Positions 49,950 through 62,479 of a DNA stretch of 64,000 bases are shown here, piece by piece. A program made the translations under genes and the position numbers. The number at the start of each line of letters is the position of its first letter. The first letter of the stretch is position 1. The notes beneath the pieces are model-generated. The model did not search any database and was not told where the DNA came from. It saw only the letters and a list, made by a program, of their open reading frames with translations. Source of the DNA: Phocoena phocoena (Eukaryota > Chordata > Mammalia > Artiodactyla > Phocoenidae); NCBI RefSeq assembly GCF_963924675.1, contig NC_089231.1, positions 72,353,191 to 72,417,190 of the forward strand. Direction: 5' to 3'.

Positions 49950-51985
49950 AATGCCAAGAAGGAGGCGTACCGACTCTAAGTGCACTTTGTTTCGACTCAA
50001 GAACCCATTATCATTTTGGTTTTTAAACGTTTCTTGGAATGAAAAGACAAAGAAATGCAAGTCGGATTTACCAAGAAACATCCAGGCTGGGTCCTCACAG
50101 AAGCCTGGAGTAAAAAGGGTCACCAGTTCCGGACTTTCATTTTCAGCCCAGAGACACTGTGTGACTCGCCCAAAGATAAAGGACTTCGGAGAGAGACACG
50201 ATGACCTCGAACCACAAAGTACGGAGCAATTCAACTTTTCACCCCCTGAACTTTCATACTTTTTCAGTGATAAACTCCACACACACATACAGTTTGGCTT
50301 TCCCACGTCAGCCAGTGATGCCTCTCAGAACCGCTCCATGGGGTGCTGCCTCCACAGCTCACAGTTCCACCTGGCCTGTTGGTGCCGTTTTTAAATAGGA
50401 AACTGCGCTTGGCTCACACTTTATACAATACACAAACTGGCTGTTCGCATTCAAATATGCTGAGACCAACGAGAGAGCGCATTAGCTGTGCCAAAGGAAA
50501 CCAATCTTTGCTTCTGACTGAAAACCCTCAGGCTTAGGCCAGAGGGCTCTGTGCTCAACTGTCCAAGAGCCTGAACCGACATGCCTAAAAGGCTGGAATC
50601 AACACATCAAGAACAAGTTCTAAAAGGGGAGGTGCAACGGACAGGTTTTTACTCTTTTTAAAGCTTTCTAAGAAAAGGATTCGACTTTCACACTTTACAA
50701 TTTTGTACTCATTTTAGGAACTGGTTACAAAAAGAAGTGGGGGCTGCCTGCCATCAACACAGGCGCTCCCTGCTCCCCAATGACAGAGTGAGACGTGCAG
50801 CTCTGAGAGTGACTGCTGAAAACGCAGTCTGACAAGAGACCAAACGAGCTATGTACATACATCAAATCACCGCGAGGCCCACTTTAAATATCTTACAATT
50901 CGGTGTGTCAACTACACTCAGTAAGGCTGAAATTTAAAAAAAAAGAAATGAGCGTGACATGGAGAGCAAAATAGCAACAGATAAAGATCCTAAATACAGA
51001 AACCCCAAATCCTCAAATCCACTCTCTCACACTTGTATTAAAGAGAGACCCTTTACAACTAAAAGATGCCCGAAAAGGGCCTGGAACTCCCTTAAAATAA
51101 AGAAGAATGACACGACATGAATTTTACAGTTACTAACACATGAGATTACAAGGTTGTAGGGGTCATCTCTAGCTCTTCAATGACAGAATTTTTTTTTACT
51201 ACATTATCAAAGGAAGAGCAGATTTTTCAGAACATAATGTATCAGGATGACATGTTTACAATCCCTCTATCTCCCAGTTTTCTGCTTATCACCAGCATCT
51301 TTATAAACACACCCACTATACCCCTCCCTGGAGCTTTGAGAAAGGACTGCTGAAGAAACCCCCATCAGAGACAGCAGCAGGCGTTGCCTGCCCAGACAAC
51401 GCAGTGGAACTGAGTAGAATCCTCTGAGCTGCTAGCATCTCCCTAAAGTGCCCCACAGATCAGGCTCGGAAGCTCGACTCTGCCTCGCTCTTCAAAGAGC
51501 CAAATTAATCCCAAGAGCTCTCATCCCAACTGCAGAACTTTTACCACCATGACTGGCCCAGCACTCTCACTTAAAAATTAATGACGAATGTGTTTCAAAA
51601 TACTCTTTCTATACTGATGACCTACTTTTCTTATCAACAACTGGGGGAAAGCACACTGTGTACGACTGTTCAAACTTGCTAAGTCTGTTTCCACTACTTA
51701 GTCAGATGGAGTTTCTCTTGGAATAAAATTTTCATAATTCTTTGGCAATATACTTATACCAGGAAATGAAATTACTGGACTCCAAGATCGTTTTGTGGTG
51801 TTTTTTTTTAAGGCATTTTTATGAAGACCCTCATAAGGCTAGCCATAGCAACAGTAGCAATGTCAAAATAACAGAGTAATCTCATTCAACTGAAGAATTT
51901 CTGTCTTCCCTTTTTAATACCCTATACCCTGGGCAAGCAGTGATTAAATAAACATACTCCTGACCATATTTCAAGGGGAGGTAAG
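49950..51985. other. Unique sequence
   Basis: No repeat family recognised. Two short open frames near 49951-50394 overlap on both strands without recognisable protein content or splice context. CpG dinucleotides are somewhat more frequent at 50000-50500 than nearby. Confidence 0.45.
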
Positions 51986-51989
51986 AGTA

Positions 51990-52160
51990 GGAATAACTCT
52001 GGCCTGGATGCAAGACTAGCTTATCCTGACACAGTCACCTAACCACTTAATCATTTTAGTCCTACGGTTGGTTGTTTCTTCATCTATAAAATAGGAGAAC
52101 TAAAATAAATTATTTCTAGGGTCCTATTATTAATATAATTATTATAATCTAAAGCCTACA
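51990..52160 (+). repeat. MIR SINE relic
   Basis: 'gacacagtcacctaaccact', 'gtttcttcatctataaaata' and 'gagaactaaaataaattatt' are in MIR order. Confidence 0.7.
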
Positions 52161-52317
52161 AATCTATAGAGAACGCTTCTTTCACTAGGATCCAGTTCAC
52201 ATCCCCTAACAAAACACACACAATTCAAGGAGAACGGAGTTAGCAGCACCCGTGGGGTTATACACAAAACACATACGATCGACTGTGAATGCTGAAGAGG
52301 TCTTTAATCCCAGTCAC

Positions 52318-52475
52318 TCATCACGCATTTATTCAACAACTATTTACTGAACTCTGACCGTGCGCCTGGCGTGATGCTAGACGCTGCAGATGCAATGGTA
52401 AGCAAGGAGACGGGCCCGGCTCTCACGAAGTTGACAGTCTCCAGGAGGAGACACCACAATCAATTATTCACACCA
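52318..52475 (-). repeat. L2 3'-end relic
   Basis: 'catttattcaacaactattt', 'actgaactctgaccgtgcgc', 'tgatgctagacgctgcagat' and 'ggctctcacgaagttgacag' are the reverse complement of the L2 3' end. Confidence 0.8.
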
Positions 52476-52740
52476 ACGTCACTGTGCTGCTACGACAAAC
52501 ACTGGGACACAGAAGTTCACGGGGGCAGGGAGTCAATACAGGACAAAGAACCACTTCTTAGGAGCAGCTCCCAAGAGCCTTCTCTTTACAAGTAGGGTGT
52601 CTGAAAAGAGCAAAAACATAGCAAAAGTATTTAAATTACTTATTGTGCCTTTTCAGATTAATAACTGGATCTGTGGCTTCAAAATTAAGGTAGTTTGCCC
52701 ACAGAGGTGCCCAGAGCTCAAAGGTAAACCTATTTAACAG

Positions 52741-53084
52741 GGGCTTCCCTGGTGGCACAGTGGTTAAGAATCCGCCTGCCAATGCAGGGGACATGGGTTT
52801 GAGCCGTGGTCCGGGAAGATCCCACATGCTGCAGAGCAACTAAGCCCGTGCGCCACAACTACTGAGCCTGCGCTCTAGAGCCCGTGAGCCACAACTACTG
52901 AGCCCACTTGCCACAGCTACTGAAGCCCGCGCGCCTAGAGCTCGTGCTCTGCAACAAGAGAAGCCACCGCAATGAGAAGCCCGCACAGTGCAACCAAGAG
53001 TAGCCCCCGCTCGCCGCAACTAGAAAAAGCCCGCACGCAGCAATGAAGACCCAACGCAGACAAAAAGTAACCATAAAACAAAAA
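52741..53084 (+). mobile_element. CHR-family SINE, long form
   Basis: Canonical head, 'gggtttgagccgtggtccgg', long body with 'cacaactactgagcc' units, 'gcccccgctcgccgcaacta', A-rich tail. Flanking acctatttaacag (52728-52740) and acatatcgaacag (53085-53097) may be a diverged target duplication (three mismatches). Confidence 0.9.
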
Positions 53085-53520
53085 ACATATCGAACAGGCT
53101 ATTTGAAAATGAAACTAACACTGTTTAAAATAAAAATGAATTTTCAGCCATCCTATAGAAAAAGCAGCAGCATACAGGCATACACAGCTCAACGATATTG
53201 CAGGTTTGGTTCCAGACCACCGCAATAAAACAAATCTCAAAATAAAGCAAGTCACAAGAAGTATTTGGTTTCCCAGTGCGTATAAAAGTTATGTTTACAC
53301 TATACTGTAGCTATACACTATTAAGCGTACAATAGCATTATGCCTAAAAGAAATGTACACACCTTAATTTAAAAATACTTTATTGTTAAAAGCCAACTAT
53401 CTAATCTGAGCCTTCAGAGAGTTATAATCTTTTTTCTGGTTGGGGGTCCTGCCTCTCTGTTGATAGCTGCTGACTGATCAGGGTGGTGGTTACTGAAGGT
53501 TGGGTAGCTGTGGCAATTTC

Positions 53521-53660
53521 CTTTTTTTTTTCTTTTCTTTTCTTAGTTTTTTGCCACGCTGCGCGGCTTGCCGGACCTTAGTTCCCCGACCAGGGATTGA
53601 ACCCGCGCCCTCGGCAGTGAAAGCACAGGGTCCTAACCACTGGACCACCAGGAAATTCCC
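53521..53660 (-). mobile_element. CHR-1/Bov-tA-like SINE inserted in Tigger1
   Basis: 'tgccacgctgcgcggcttgc', 'cagggattgaacccgcgccc', 'cctaaccactggaccaccag' and 'gaaattccc'. Exact duplication ggcaatttc at 53512-53520 and 53661-53669. Confidence 0.92.
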
Positions 53661-53899
53661 GGCAATTTCTTAAAATAAGACAACAATGACATATGCCACA
53701 TCAATTGATTCTTCCTTTCACGAAAGATTTCTCTGGAGCATGAAAAGCTGTTTGATAGCATTTTACCCACACTAGAACTTTTTTTCAAAATTGGGGTCGA
53801 TCCTCTGCTGCTGCTTTATCAACTAAGTTTATGTCATATTCTAAAGCCTTTGTTATCATTTCAACAATCTTCACAGCATTTTCACCAGGAGTAGAGTCC

Positions 53900-55260
53900 A
53901 CCTCAAAAACCACTTTCCTCGCTCATCCATGAGAAGCAACTCCTCATCTGTTCAAGTTTTATCATGAGATGGCAGCAATCCAGTCCCATCTTCAGGCCCC
54001 ACTTCTAATTCTACTTCTCTTGCTATTTCCATCCCATCTGCAGTTACTTCCTCCACTGAAGTCATCCATGACGACTGGAATTAGCTTCTTCCAAACTCCT
54101 ATTAATGTTGGTATTTTGACCTCTTCCCATGAATCATGAATGATCTTAATGACATCTAGAAAGGTGAATCCTTTCCAGAAGGTTTTCAATTGACTTTGCT
54201 AAGATCCATCAGAGGAATCACCATCTGTGTCAGCTACAACCTTACAAAATATATTTCTTAAATAGTAAGACTTGAAAGTCGAAAATCCTTCTTGATCCAT
54301 GGACTGACTGCAGAGTGGATACTGTGTTAGCAGGCATGAAAACAACATTCATCTCGTGGTACCTCTCCCCCAGAGCTCTGGAGTGACCAGGTGAGTTGTT
54401 AACAAGCAGCAATATTTTGAAAGGAATCTTTTTCTGAGCAGTCGGTCTCAATAGTAGGCTTAAAATATTCAGGAAACCATGTTGTAAACAGACGTACTGT
54501 CATTCAGGCTTCGTTGTTCCATCTATAGAGCACAGGCAGAGTAGATTTAGCATAATTCTCAAGGGCCCTAGGCTTTTCAGAATGGTAAATGAGCACTGGC
54601 TTTAACTTAAGTCACCAGCTGCATGAGCCCCTAAAGAGAGTCAGCCTGTCCTTTGAAGCTTTGAAACCAGGCATTGACTTTTCCTCTCTAGCTATGAAAG
54701 CCCTAGGTGGCATCTTCTTCCAGTAGAAGATTGTTTCATCTATGTGGAAAATCTGTTATTTAGTGAGCACCTTCATTAATAATCTGAGCTAGATCTTCTG
54801 GATAACTTGCTCCAGGTTCTACATCAGCACTTGCTGCCTCACCTTGCACTTTGATGTTATGGAGACAGCTTCTTTCCTTAAACCTCATGAAGTAACCTCT
54901 GCTACCTCCAAACTTTTCTTCTGGAGCTTCTTCACTTCTCTCAGCCTTCACAGAATTGAAAAGAGTTAGGGCCTTTATCTGGATTAGGCTTTGGCTTAAG
55001 GGAATGTTGTGGCTGGTTTGATTTTCTCTCCAGACCACTAAAACTTTCTCCATATCAGCAATAAGGCTGCTTTGCTTCTTATCATTCCAGGTTCACTGGA
55101 GACCTTCAAGAACTTTTCCTCTGCATTCACAACTTGGCTAACTGGCCCAAGAAGCTTAACTGTAAGCCTATCTTGGCTTTCGGCATGCCTCGCTCACTAA
55201 GCTTAATAATTTCTAGCTTTTGATTTAAAGTGAGAGACATAATACTCTTCCTTTCACTTT
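53900..55260 (-). pseudogene. Tigger1 transposase remnant
   Basis: Tigger transposases (pogo/CENP-B-like family) have a DNA-binding N-terminus and a DDE catalytic domain. Minus-strand pieces: 54760-55053 ([20 protein letters not shown], then [15 protein letters not shown]), the DNA-binding half; 54242-54451 ([31 protein letters not shown]), the middle of the catalytic domain, where LLLVNN has Asn at the usual catalytic Asp; 53992-54189 (KTFWKGFTFLDVIKIIHDSW, GVWKKLIPVVMDDF), the C-terminal region. Frameshifts and stops separate the pieces. Non-functional. Confidence 0.88.
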
Positions 55261-55678
55261 AACACTTAGAAGCCAGTGTAGGGTTATTAACTGGCCTAAT
55301 TTCAACATTGTTGTGTCTCAGGGAATATGGAGGCCTGAGGAGAGGGAGAGAGACAGGGGAATGGCCAGATAGCGGAGCAGTTAGAAAACACATTTATTGA
55401 GTTCACCATCTTATTATGGGCATGATTTGTGATGCCCCCAAACCATTACAATGGTAACATCAACGATCACTGATCACAGAGCACCATACCAAGTATAATA
55501 ATGAAAAAGTTTGAAATATTGCGAGAATTACCAAAATGTGACACAGAGACATGAGGTGAGCACATGCCGTTGGAAAAAATGACACTGATAGACTTGCTGG
55601 ATGCAGGGTTGCTAACAAACTTTCCATTTGTAAAAAACACAGTATCTGTGAAGTGCAATAAAATGAGGTGTGCCTGTA

Positions 55679-56419
55679 CCTCTTGAAATCTTACTGCACC
55701 TTCAGACAAATTGTTTTGTCTGATCCTTTTTGGTAAAATTACAAACTATTTCCTTATCAGCACACCTCTCTTCTAAAGAGGGGAAAAACAAAAAACTCAG
55801 AATATCAGTGTCTATAACAGAGTACAAGAAACTGGGGAAAATGTAGTTACTACCAAATAAATACTTTACCACCACCCAACACCTTCCGAAGGTCTCAGTT
55901 CTTTAGGGGGAAAACGCCACACATCTCCTTTTACCAATAAAATGAAAATACCTCCGGGAAAGTGGAGACGAACAAAACTCACTTTCAGGAGGAAACATTT
56001 GGGCTAAGTATTTGGGGAGTGAATTCTCTATTACTAGAAGCTTTTACCAGCCTTAGCTGGTAAAACTGTAACCTTAACCATCCCAATTTCCCTCCAAACT
56101 GGATAAAGATTTGAAAAGAAAATCATAGTCCTTAATCCTTTATGTTAAATGAATTGGACTGCATAATAGTAACTACTAAAAGAGAAATTCCATACGCCTC
56201 AAATGAAAGCAGGAAGAATCCTTTTCTAAGCATTTTGAGTAGAAGGTTAGCAGAAAGACCAGGGGCTTCCCACCCCTAACAGTACTCTTCTAAAAAACTA
56301 CATTTACAACAAACAAATTACATGTATGGTTTGTAGTAACCTCTAAAAACGGCCAGAAATAACACACACAAAAACGCAGCTACAGAATGATTCTTTTTTT
56401 GTGATCACATGTTACTAAT
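55679..56419. other. Unique sequence
   Basis: No exon or repeat recognised. Confidence 0.5.
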
Positions 56420-56432
56420 AAGATATAAACCA

Positions 56433-56620
56433 GGGCTTCCCTGGTGGCGCAGTGGTTGAGAGTCCACCTGCCGATGCAGGGGACACGGGTTCGTGCCCCG
56501 GCCCGGGAAGATCCCACATGCCGCGGAGCGGCTGGGCCCGTGAGCCATGGCCGCTGAGCCTGCGCATCCGGAGCCTGTGCTCCGCAACGGGAGAGGCCAC
56601 AGCAGTGAGAGGCCCGAAAA
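56433..56620 (+). mobile_element. CHR-2-like SINE, short form with very short tail
   Basis: Canonical head and body ending 'gagaggcccg', then only about four A before the target. Exact duplication aagatataaacca at 56420-56432 and 56621-56633. Confidence 0.94.
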
Positions 56621-57469
56621 AAGATATAAACCAAAGCCTACAGATTTTCAAATTTTAATATTGCACAAATGAACTCCTAAATGATTCAACAGCTGAAAGG
56701 GTGCCCAATTCACCCTTTCTTAATGTACTTGGTTCTTGTCAATTTCTCAAGTTAAATGAACCCAAGCACATTAAATCCTTGGAGATCCAGGAGCCACTGA
56801 AATGAGCTGAGACCTGCCCTGTGATTCCCCTGGGGCTGGGCCTAGGGGCCCCTCAGCATCCAACGCAGACACTTTACAGGCAGTCGATTAAAAGATAAGA
56901 AACTCGAGGAAAGGAGAAAGACAAGAAAGGGAAACTCAGTTTTTTCGAGGGCTACCTTAACTTTAAATCCTCATCTTGATACAAATTAGGGTTCTTCCCA
57001 TATCTGTTTTGACAAAACTCTCCAGCTGAAGGCACACTTCCACTAGGACGTTCCTTCATGGATTCTTTCTGAAGTCGAAGTTGCTAACCAAACCACAAAT
57101 CAAAGCCCTAAGAACTCCATGCCACCAGTACTTTCAATTTATTCAAGAAGTTAGTTAGGTAAATTTGCAATAAAGTACCATTATGTGATGCCACCCTATT
57201 TTTCATCAGAATTCACACTTTAAATAACCAGAACTCCAAAATTTGCTTTACAGATAAAACGTTTCAGTAAATAAATGTGTGTATATGCTAACACACTTAT
57301 TTAAATGAAAATGATGACTAGCTTATCCTAAGATAATTTACTAGGCAAATGTTTACAATCAGTAGTCCTTCTACACCACAGAGAACTTCCTCTTTTCCTT
57401 TCATCTTCTAGGAAAATGGGAAGACTAACAACCACTATCACAAGTGTACCATGTAAAACTGAAATTCAA

Positions 57470-57600
57470 TTATTCGACTACCATTTACTGAGCACCTACC
57501 ATGTGTCACGCAGCCCACTTGGAAACGGAGGCACAAAAACACTGTGACATTCTCTGCCTTCACGGAACGTGGCATAGAGTGGGTACTAGTGTTCACTTTC
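57470..57600 (-). repeat. L2 3'-end relic
   Basis: 'ccatttactgagcacctacc', 'atgtgtcacgcagcccact' and 'gacattctctgccttcacgg' match the L2 3' end, reverse complement. Confidence 0.65.
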
Positions 57601-60600
57601 ACAAAGTGGAAAATAATAATTCCACACTTATGTTTACTTAAAATTTCTACTCATTTAACCCAAAATGTAATTAGGAATAGCACAGAAATCAATAACGTTA
57701 GGGACACCCACAAATTACACTTCCAGCTACCTTTATAGCTCTATATCTAAACTATGCTTACCTTTTACACAAACACACCGTATAAATGTGTATTCTGTTC
57801 TCATGACCCTGGACAATCTGGGCCATCTCCCTTATCCATTTGACACTACTCTTCCCCAATTACACCTCCTCTGAGTCAGCCCAGCGCTATTTCACAAACC
57901 CTCGGGCAGGGCCTCGACCCAGTGTCCCAGAGACACTGACTCCCCACCACCCTGTCCTCTCAACCTCCACAGAGCTCAGGCTCCACACAGAGAATTCAGC
58001 GTCAAGAATTACATACTTGGGGGCTAGAAGAAGCTTGTAATGTATTTTTTAAACTATTATATCTTTTAAAAGTAAATCAAAATATTAAGCCTGCCATTAA
58101 CACTTTGTGAACAAGACTTTTTCTAACTGCACCAGAAAAATCAAGTCCCTGATCCTTATCACACTTAGCATCATAAAATGCTTGAATAAGACGTTCTTAA
58201 AAACCAGACAATCCAAACCCTCCAAAGAGGCAATAACAAAAAGGAAAGATCAATTATTTCCCTCTGAGGAAAGAAGGGGCTTTGTGGTAAGAGTTTATAA
58301 AGGGACAGAGATATAGTCGGGGACCAGCACACAGCTCTGGTAGCACAAGTTGCCGCAACTCACAGCCATTACCCTGTCCTGATCTATTTCTCAAAGGTCC
58401 TGGAAACCAGTCACTGCTAAAACATAAGACCCTTTCAAGCTGTGTTTCCCAAATGAAAGGAGAGGGAAAAAAATGGATCCTGTGTATTTTGAAAAAAGCT
58501 GAGCAGACTCACTGTTTTCGAGGTTACAGGAGGAACCTTTCTAAAGCAGGCAAGGCTTCTTCCCGATTCCAGGAACCAGGGCTAGCTTTCTATATGGGCT
58601 CTGTCTGACCCCACTTGCCTTCCTTCAACTTTCCCCTTGAAACATTGTTATACTGACTACCTGCCAACATTTCAGAGAGATGATGTTTATCAATAAGGAG
58701 CTTCCTTTGTAAAAATATTAACACTGTAGCTCTAAAAGGGTTGAGATATGAGTGAAATAAGACAAAGCCCATAGTCCTTCTAGCACTGAATAACAGTGCT
58801 AGCCTAGTAGGAACTGTAGCCATCCAGGAGCACATTAGCAGAAATGAATTTGAACCATCTGCTTGGCGACTACTATTTAAAGGAGATCAGCTTAACCAGG
58901 GGAGTGGAAGCTTCAAGTTAAGAGAGAAGGAAGATGAACTTGGAGGGCTGCTGTGGCATGAGGCTGCTGGATGCCACACAGCCTACACAGACAGGCATCT
59001 GGGGTGGAGCAGGGTTCCTTACTTCTTTGTCACATGACTCCCAGCTTCCAAGATCCAGAATTCAGCTATCATCATTAACAGTTTAAAAAGCTGTGCTGTG
59101 AATTAAACAGATTTCTTCAGTCTAGGCTGGGAACCTACCCACCACTGTAACACTGAATCTGTACCCAAAAATGCCTTCTCAGTTCCAAATAACTGAGTTA
59201 GACTTTGGAACACAACCCAGTCCTGGGTTGGGGACTGAATGTACACGTTGCCTCCAAAACAGAAGCTGCCTCTGGGCTCTCAACCTTTCATGGTTGGAGA
59301 ACCACATGACTCACAACTATCCTTCACAGGTAAGATGTATCATTTGTTCCACTTGATGATGTATAATAATTCAGCCCAGTGCATGTACGATAGCTCTATA
59401 CTGCATAAGAAGACCAGGGATGTTTCAGGGTATGTATGTATGTATGAATGTATGAATGAATGAATGAATAAATAAATAAATACTTCCAATTTCCCTTTTC
59501 CTATGTAACACTGTAAAGCAACAGTGGTTCCCATAAAAGAGAGAGCCTAAGTAAGGGATGGTTACTCTATTTCTAAAACAGACAACATGCATCTTATTAA
59601 ATATCACCCCAAAGAGCTGTGGCCAGCACTTGTTGGCTCTGGCCTTTCTCTTGCTTGCCAAGAAAAACTCGGATGACATTGTTAAGCTAAAGACACTACT
59701 AACCGCAAAATTAATTCACCATCTAGCTTGTAAAGTGACTTAGTCAGTCTCCTAATAAATCCTTCTGCTTAACGGAGATGATAGCTCAAGTTTATGTGTG
59801 TTTCTCAGTCACCGCTCAGGCAGCATTTGAGTTCTTACATTAAAAAACCAGCCTCAATTCTTTAAGTTCCTAAGAATGAAAGGAATTAGAGTCTTTAACT
59901 AGAAAAGAATGCTTGACCATTATGAAAAGGAATTTAAGTATCTTTCACGTGAAGTAAGCAAATAATGGTGAGTAAACATTCGTCCTACAGAGGGGGAGCT
60001 TGTGAATTTTGTCAAGAACCCTGACAATGTCAAGAGTGGAAATACACCCCCAAAGGCTTCACACTCCCAACACTTCCCTTCCCATGTGTGTTTATGGCCG
60101 TTCACGAAACTGAAAAACTACAGCTTTGTTCATCCAGAATGAAGGCCTCAGCAACTGTCAGAACGTGGGGACACACATATGAGTCCACAATGGGGCAGAA
60201 AAGGCTCTTAAACCAAACTGCCACGTGCCCAGATTACCAGGCTGCCTTGGTTCCCCGGAGATAGAATGACCACGCTGTGAAGTAATGATCAACTTCTGCC
60301 AATGCCACAGGGTTTTCATTATGCCTGTCTGTAGTTCCAGTACTGGCTGGATGTTGTTCCTGTCAAAATCAGCCTTTTCATATATGGATGGCTTAATGGG
60401 GCTAACCTTTGCAATATTAATTGGTCTTTGAAACACCCAAGATAAATCCTTACCAAGACTGCATACTAATGGTCAGATTGCATGACTGAGGACACAAAAA
60501 GGGATCAATAAAATACTGTCAAGGAACTTTACATGTAAACTAGGAAATGAAGTCTACCAAAGGCTTTTCCAAGAGATTCCACGTATTGTCAAGTTCCCCC

Positions 60601-60950
60601 AAACTGCATCTAAAAAGAAACCCTGAAAATCTGGACCAAGCTTCATAGTTTAATACATGTACAATCTGAAGATGTGAGGTGGGGGGGCGGGGAACCCATT
60701 GGTACTAACTACCAATTGTGATGATGAACTGAAGCGATAAACAGTGAGTAGGCTCAGTTTGTAAATCTGGCAAAAGACTGTGGCAGAAGCTTAAGAGGGA
60801 ATTGTTGCACTGGGTCAAGGACTAAAACTCAGGGTAAGAACACTGGGTTCACACTGTCTAAAAAAAAAAATCCACACCATAGTATAAATCCACACCACCT
60901 ACTACAAAAATGAATTCACACTACCCATGGAAGGAGGTGGGGGCAGAAGG
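57601..60950. other. Unique sequence
   Basis: No exon or repeat family recognised apart from the tetranucleotide tract at 59431-59482. Confidence 0.5.
59431..59482. repeat. Compound tetranucleotide microsatellite
   Basis: GTAT units pass into GAAT and then AAAT units. Likely polymorphic. Confidence 0.9.
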
Positions 60951-60959
60951 GAGAGACAG

Positions 60960-61060
60960 TCAAGTTCCTGATCTTGGGCAAGTCTTTCAAGCACCTGTGA
61001 CCACAGTCCCCTCGTCCATCAGATGAGGAACAAGGCAGCAAGGTACCTTCCGCTCTGGCT
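60960..61060 (+). repeat. Possible MIR fragment
   Basis: 'gatcttgggcaagtctttca', 'cgtccatcagatgaggaaca' and 'aggcagcaaggtaccttccg' resemble the MIR core. Diverged. Confidence 0.5.
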
Positions 61061-61926
61061 GTGATTCAGAGTCACCAGGGAGCTGGAGCCCAGGCAGCTG
61101 GACTGACCAAGGTCTAGAGCTGATCCTCACGGGCATCAAGTTGAGGACCTCTGGGCGTGAGAAATTATCTCCCAAACCCCCAATATGATATATTTTTCAA
61201 AAGGTGGTGAGATACTGGGGCTAAAAGTATGATCCATTATTCATAATTTTTTTAAATGTAGATAACTGCATGACCGAAGGGGGAAAAATATGTATTGTGA
61301 AATACCCACCTTCAGTCATACAAAATACAAGCCTTCCTACTCCCATTTATAGTAGTTTCTCTCACTCCGATCTTTGCATTAATTTGATTTTTCTTGACCA
61401 TGACAAACAGGAGGAACAATTTTTATCATCAATGTAAGATTCAAATGACAGGCCTAATTTAACATCCCATGAGACTATGGAGGCTCTTTTCCCACACAGA
61501 ATGTTACATTGTATCACAATGCTGCCATTCACATCATACTCAACCCCATGAGCATCTCACACCCTGCAGTGCAATCTCCTTCCAAACCCTAAAAAGATCA
61601 ATCTTTTGCCAGGAACTAAACCTTTTTCCTTAAAATAGACAGACAGACAGACTGAATAGAAGCATAAGGCCTGAATAAGAGAAGTCTGTCTGAATAGACA
61701 TTTCCAATTCAGATAGATGGCCAAAAACTGCCTCATTTTTAACACTACCTTCCTATCCTAAAATTAGACACTTTTTTCCTCTCCAATGATTCAAGTTTGA
61801 TTTGAAGTCTAAAATGCTGAGGCAGGAGTGGGAATCCACACAACAATAGCTTAATATCGGAAATAAAATATATTAAACCTACTCTACTTGATTCTCCCCA
61901 GTTCCATTCATTAACAGACATTTAAG

Positions 61927-62268
61927 GACTTCCCTGGTGGCGCAGTGGTTAAGAATCTGCCTGCCAATGCAGAGGACACGGGTTCGAGCCCTGGTCTGGG
62001 AAGATGCCACACACAACTAGGCCCGTGCGCCACAACTACTGAGCCTGCACTCTAGAACCCGCGAGCCACAACTACTGAGCCTGCATGCCACAACTACTGA
62101 AGCCCGCGGGCCTAGAGCCCGTGCTCCACAATAAGAGAAGCCACTGCAATGAGAAGCCTACGCACTACAAGAAAGAGTAACCCCCACTCACTGCAACTAG
62201 AGAAAAGCCCATGCGCAGCAAGGAAGACCCAACACAGCCAAAAATAAATTAATTGAGAAAAAAACCAA
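61927..62268 (+). mobile_element. CHR-family SINE, long form
   Basis: Canonical head, 'cgggttcgagccctggtctg', long body (a short gap near 62010) and an A-rich tail. Exact duplication aacagacatttaag at 61913-61926 and 62269-62282. Confidence 0.93.
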
Positions 62269-62289
62269 AACAGACATTTAAGAGTGAAG

Positions 62290-62455
62290 ACAAAGGGAAC
62301 ACAAATTTATTGGGTGTCTACTCAAAACCCAGCAAGGTATTGTTAGCATCTCCATATTACAGAAGAGGCTCAGGGAGGTAGGTTAATTGACAAAATCATA
62401 GCAGAGAGTGAAACCCACCTCAGTCTGGCTCTGAAGGTCTGCACCCTTCATTGCC
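62290..62455 (-). repeat. MIR SINE relic
   Basis: 'aaatttattgggtgtctact', 'ccatattacagaagaggctc', 'gagtgaaacccacctcagtc' fit the MIR reverse complement. Confidence 0.75.
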
Positions 62456-62479
62456 TCAATTTCTCTAGACAGAACTCTT

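Larger units (their letters stand above)
53175..55676 (-). mobile_element. Tigger1-like DNA transposon, near full length
   Basis: Left end 'caggcatacacagctcaa' and right end 'atgaggtgtgcctg' are inverted terminal repeats, flanked by TA at 53173-53174 and 55677-55678, as expected for a Tc1/mariner-Tigger element. Its size (about 2.5 kb including a 140-bp SINE) is close to a full Tigger1. Next to the ends are 'ggtttggttccagaccaccg' and 'aagttatgtttacactatac', both typical. The transposase is encoded on the minus strand and is broken. Confidence 0.92.

Noticed and set aside
50000..50560. Possible 5' exon or promoter of CORO1C, because CpG is somewhat enriched
   Set aside because: CpG density is below that of a real island, and there is no clear donor site with transcript support or known promoter motif set.
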